NCBI GenBank assembly: GCA_964565645.1 | Contig: CAZMFQ010000002.1 | Span: 124,001-188,000, forward strand | Length of the DNA: 64,000 nucleotides | Direction: 5' to 3' | From: JAHIQC01 sp964565645 | GTDB lineage: Bacteria > Actinomycetota > Coriobacteriia > Anaerosomatales > JAHIQC01 | In this document: positions 62,290 to 64,000 of the stretch, in pieces | How the letters are laid out: each line of letters opens with the position of its first letter | Position numbering within the stretch: position 1 is the stretch's first letter | Notes under the pieces: model-generated | Told to the model about the DNA's origin: nothing | The model's database searches: none | The model's input: the letters and a program-made list of their open reading frames with translations, nothing else | Position numbers and translations under genes: made by a program

Positions 62290-64000
62290 TCACAGCTCGG
62301 CGAGAACCGCTTCGCAACGAGCGCATACACCGCTCTCGGTGAGTTCGCGGAGGTTCCAGCAACGCGGGCACTTCTCGCCCTCAGCGGGCGTCACGGCCAC
62401 CGCGATCTCGGCCCCGTCGGCAAGCTCAACGGTCGATACGATGAACATCTCGGCGATGTCCTTCTCTCCACGCGCCCGCAGGACCTCCAGGGTCCCGGCA
62501 GGCGCCTCGACGAGCAGTCGGGCCTCCTGACTCTTGCCCACCACCTTGTCGTTGCGCGCCTGCTCCAGCGCGCGGGTCGCGGTCTCGCGGACCTCGAGCA
62601 CGATCGCGTAGGCCTCACGCAACGCGTCCGCCTCCTCGGCGGGGACCTCGACCTCGGGCCATCCGGCGAGATGGACGCTCACGGCCTCGCCACGGATCGC
62701 CTCCGGCGTGAACTGCCAGATCTCCTCGGCGGTGAAGGCGAGGATCGGCGCGACGAGGCGGACCAGCGTGGTGAGGACCTTGGCAAGCACCGTCTGGGCG
62801 CTGCGGCGCGAGAGCGACGCCGCACCGTCCGAGTACAGGCGGTCCTTCAGGACGTCCAGGTAGAACGCAGAGAGGTCGGTGCCGCAGTAGTTGAAGACCG
62901 TGTGGTAGACGACGTGGAAGCGCCACTCGTCGTACGCCTTGGTGACGCGCTCTGTCACGTCCGCAAGACGCACGAGCGCGAACCGGTCGATCTCAGGCAT
63001 GTCCTCCCAGGCGACCGCCATCGAAGGGTCGAAGTCCTCGAGGTTGGAGAGCAGGAACCGGAACGTGTTGCGGATGCGGCGGTATGCCTCGCTCGTACGG
63101 TCGAGGATCTCCTGGGACACGGAGATGTCCTGACCGTAATCCGCCGACGCCGCCCACAAACGGATGATATCGGCGCCTGAGGCGGCGACCACATCGAGCG
63201 GTGAGACGGTGTTGCCGAGCGACTTGGACATCTTGCGGCCCTCGCCGTCGACGATGAAGCCGTGGGTGAGCACGCGCTCGAACGGCGGCACGCCGTACGC
63301 GCCCACGCTGGTGAGCAGCGAGGACTGGAACCAGCCGCGGTGCTGGTCGGAGCCTTCGAGGTAGAGCTCGGCAGGGCGGTGCAGCTCGGGGCGCGCCTCC
63401 AGCACGCTCGTGTGGCTCACGCCGGACTCCCACCAGACGTCCACGATGTCCTTCTCGGGCTTGAGGTCCTCGACGCCGCCGCCGCAACGGCCGCACGCGG
63501 TGTCGGCCGGCAGGTACTCGCTCGGCTTGCGGATGAACCACGCATCGGCGCCCTCGGTCTCGAACAGCGCGATGACGGCATCGAAGGTCTCGGGCGTGGC
63601 GACGGTCTCCCCGCACTTGGAGCAGGTGAACACCGGGATGGGCACGCCCCAGGCGCGCTGTCGGCTGATGCACCAGTCGGGTCGGTCACCCACCATGGCC
63701 GAGATGCGGTTGACGGACCAGCCGGGGATCCACTCGACCTTGCCGATGGCCTCCATGGCGCCCTCGCGCAAGGGGCGGACACCCTCGGCGGCCTTGTCCA
63801 TGCTCACGAACCACTGCTCGGTCGCGCGGAAGATGACCGGCTGCTTGCAGCGCCAGCAGTGCGGGTAGCTGTGGCTGATCTTGAGCGAGGCCACGAGCGT
63901 GCCGCGCTCGGCGAGCCACTCGATGATCTTGGGATTCGCGTCGTTCACGTTCATGCCGGCGAACGGACCGCCGCCCGCGTCGAACGTGCCGTCGTCGAGC
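62290..64000 (-). CDS. ileS: Isoleucine--tRNA ligase, C-terminal part (runs off window)
   Basis: The frame stays open to the window end (569 codons seen, including the residues before MNVNDANPKIIEW). Visible parts: editing-domain end (LKISHSYPHCWRCKQPVIF), WCISRQRAWGVPIPVF, the KMSKS loop GEGRKMSKSLGNTVSP, the anticodon-binding helical domain, and a C-terminal zinc finger CPRCWNLRELTESGVCARC. The N-terminal HIGH motif lies outside the window. Confidence 0.97.
   Translation of the reverse strand, partial: LDDGTFDAGGGPFAGMNVNDANPKIIEWLAERGTLVASLKISHSYPHCWRCKQPVIFRATEQWFVSMDKAAEGVRPLREGAMEAIGKVEWIPGWSVNRISAMVGDRPDWCISRQRAWGVPIPVFTCSKCGETVATPETFDAVIALFETEGADAWFIRKPSEYLPADTACGRCGGGVEDLKPEKDIVDVWWESGVSHTSVLEARPELHRPAELYLEGSDQHRGWFQSSLLTSVGAYGVPPFERVLTHGFIVDGEGRKMSKSLGNTVSPLDVVAASGADIIRLWAASADYGQDISVSQEILDRTSEAYRRIRNTFRFLLSNLEDFDPSMAVAWEDMPEIDRFALVRLADVTERVTKAYDEWRFHVVYHTVFNYCGTDLSAFYLDVLKDRLYSDGAASLSRRSAQTVLAKVLTTLVRLVAPILAFTAEEIWQFTPEAIRGEAVSVHLAGWPEVEVPAEEADALREAYAIVLEVRETATRALEQARNDKVVGKSQEARLLVEAPAGTLEVLRARGEKDIAEMFIVSTVELADGAEIAVAVTPAEGEKCPRCWNLRELTESGVCARCEAVLAEL

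Overview
The window is about two-thirds G+C with very short gaps between genes. An actinobacterial-type integration host factor (mIHF), an IdeR/DtxR-type regulator beside FeoB, a LexA box of the CGAAC-N4-GTTCG type and three cell-wall-binding type 2 repeats on a secreted protease point to an actinobacterium, plausibly a Coriobacteriia-like lineage. The lower ranks are inference. Nearly everything is on the minus strand; the plus-strand exceptions are gltX, the tRNA and RNase P RNA block, dinB, the protease and one candidate RNA.

Region by region. 1-7.6 kb: rsmB (partial), fmt, def, priA, metK behind a SAM-I riboswitch, and divergent gltX. 7.6-8.3 kb: tRNA-Gln, tRNA-Glu and RNase P RNA with promoters and terminators. 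8.3-13.2 kb: a secreted Ig-domain protein, a fused Mg/Co-chelatase-type AAA+/VWA protein without an ordinary start codon, a long operator-like dyad, and an acidic repeat protein with a Cys-rich tail. 13.3-19.5 kb: DNA repair and mutagenesis (nfo, dinB, and a LexA-controlled DUF6504-like gene with an error-prone dnaE). 19.6-24.5 kb: an HD-GYP protein, feoB with a DtxR regulator, a gene-free stretch holding a candidate structured RNA and phased repeats, and queD. 24.5-32.8 kb: a LytS-like sensor kinase, RNase HI, a zinc-ribbon coiled coil, a Nif3-like protein, a PHP phosphatase, mnmA, iscU, iscS and an Rrf2 regulator (Fe-S and tRNA thiolation).

32.9-37.05 kb is an accessory island that looks poorer in G+C. 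It holds two headless RHS tips sharing a 314-bp direct repeat, each translationally coupled to a membrane protein or lipoprotein, plus two small membrane proteins. The island abuts the stop codon of a glycosyltransferase resembling the tRNA-queuosine mannosyltransferase GTDC1/QTMAN. A VapBC pair and thiI follow.

40.4-55.9 kb is housekeeping: rpoZ, gmk, mIHF, then a continuous pyrimidine operon (pyrR-pyrB-pyrC-carA-usp-carB-pyrK-pyrD-two unknown membrane proteins-pyrF-pyrE) controlled by a PyrR attenuator. Three genes in it have no obvious pyrimidine role. 56-64 kb holds the protease, a receiver-kinase hybrid with a single-domain receiver, rluD, lspA, a DksA/TraR zinc finger and ileS (partial).

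The points most worth following are the candidate RNA at about 23.9 kb, the RHS cassettes, the bacterial QTMAN-like enzyme beside queuosine genes, the non-pyr passengers of the pyr operon, the start of the chelatase gene, and a strongly over-represented octamer (GCCGAGGA/TCCTCGGC) spread over the window. No insertion sequence, prophage or CRISPR array was seen.
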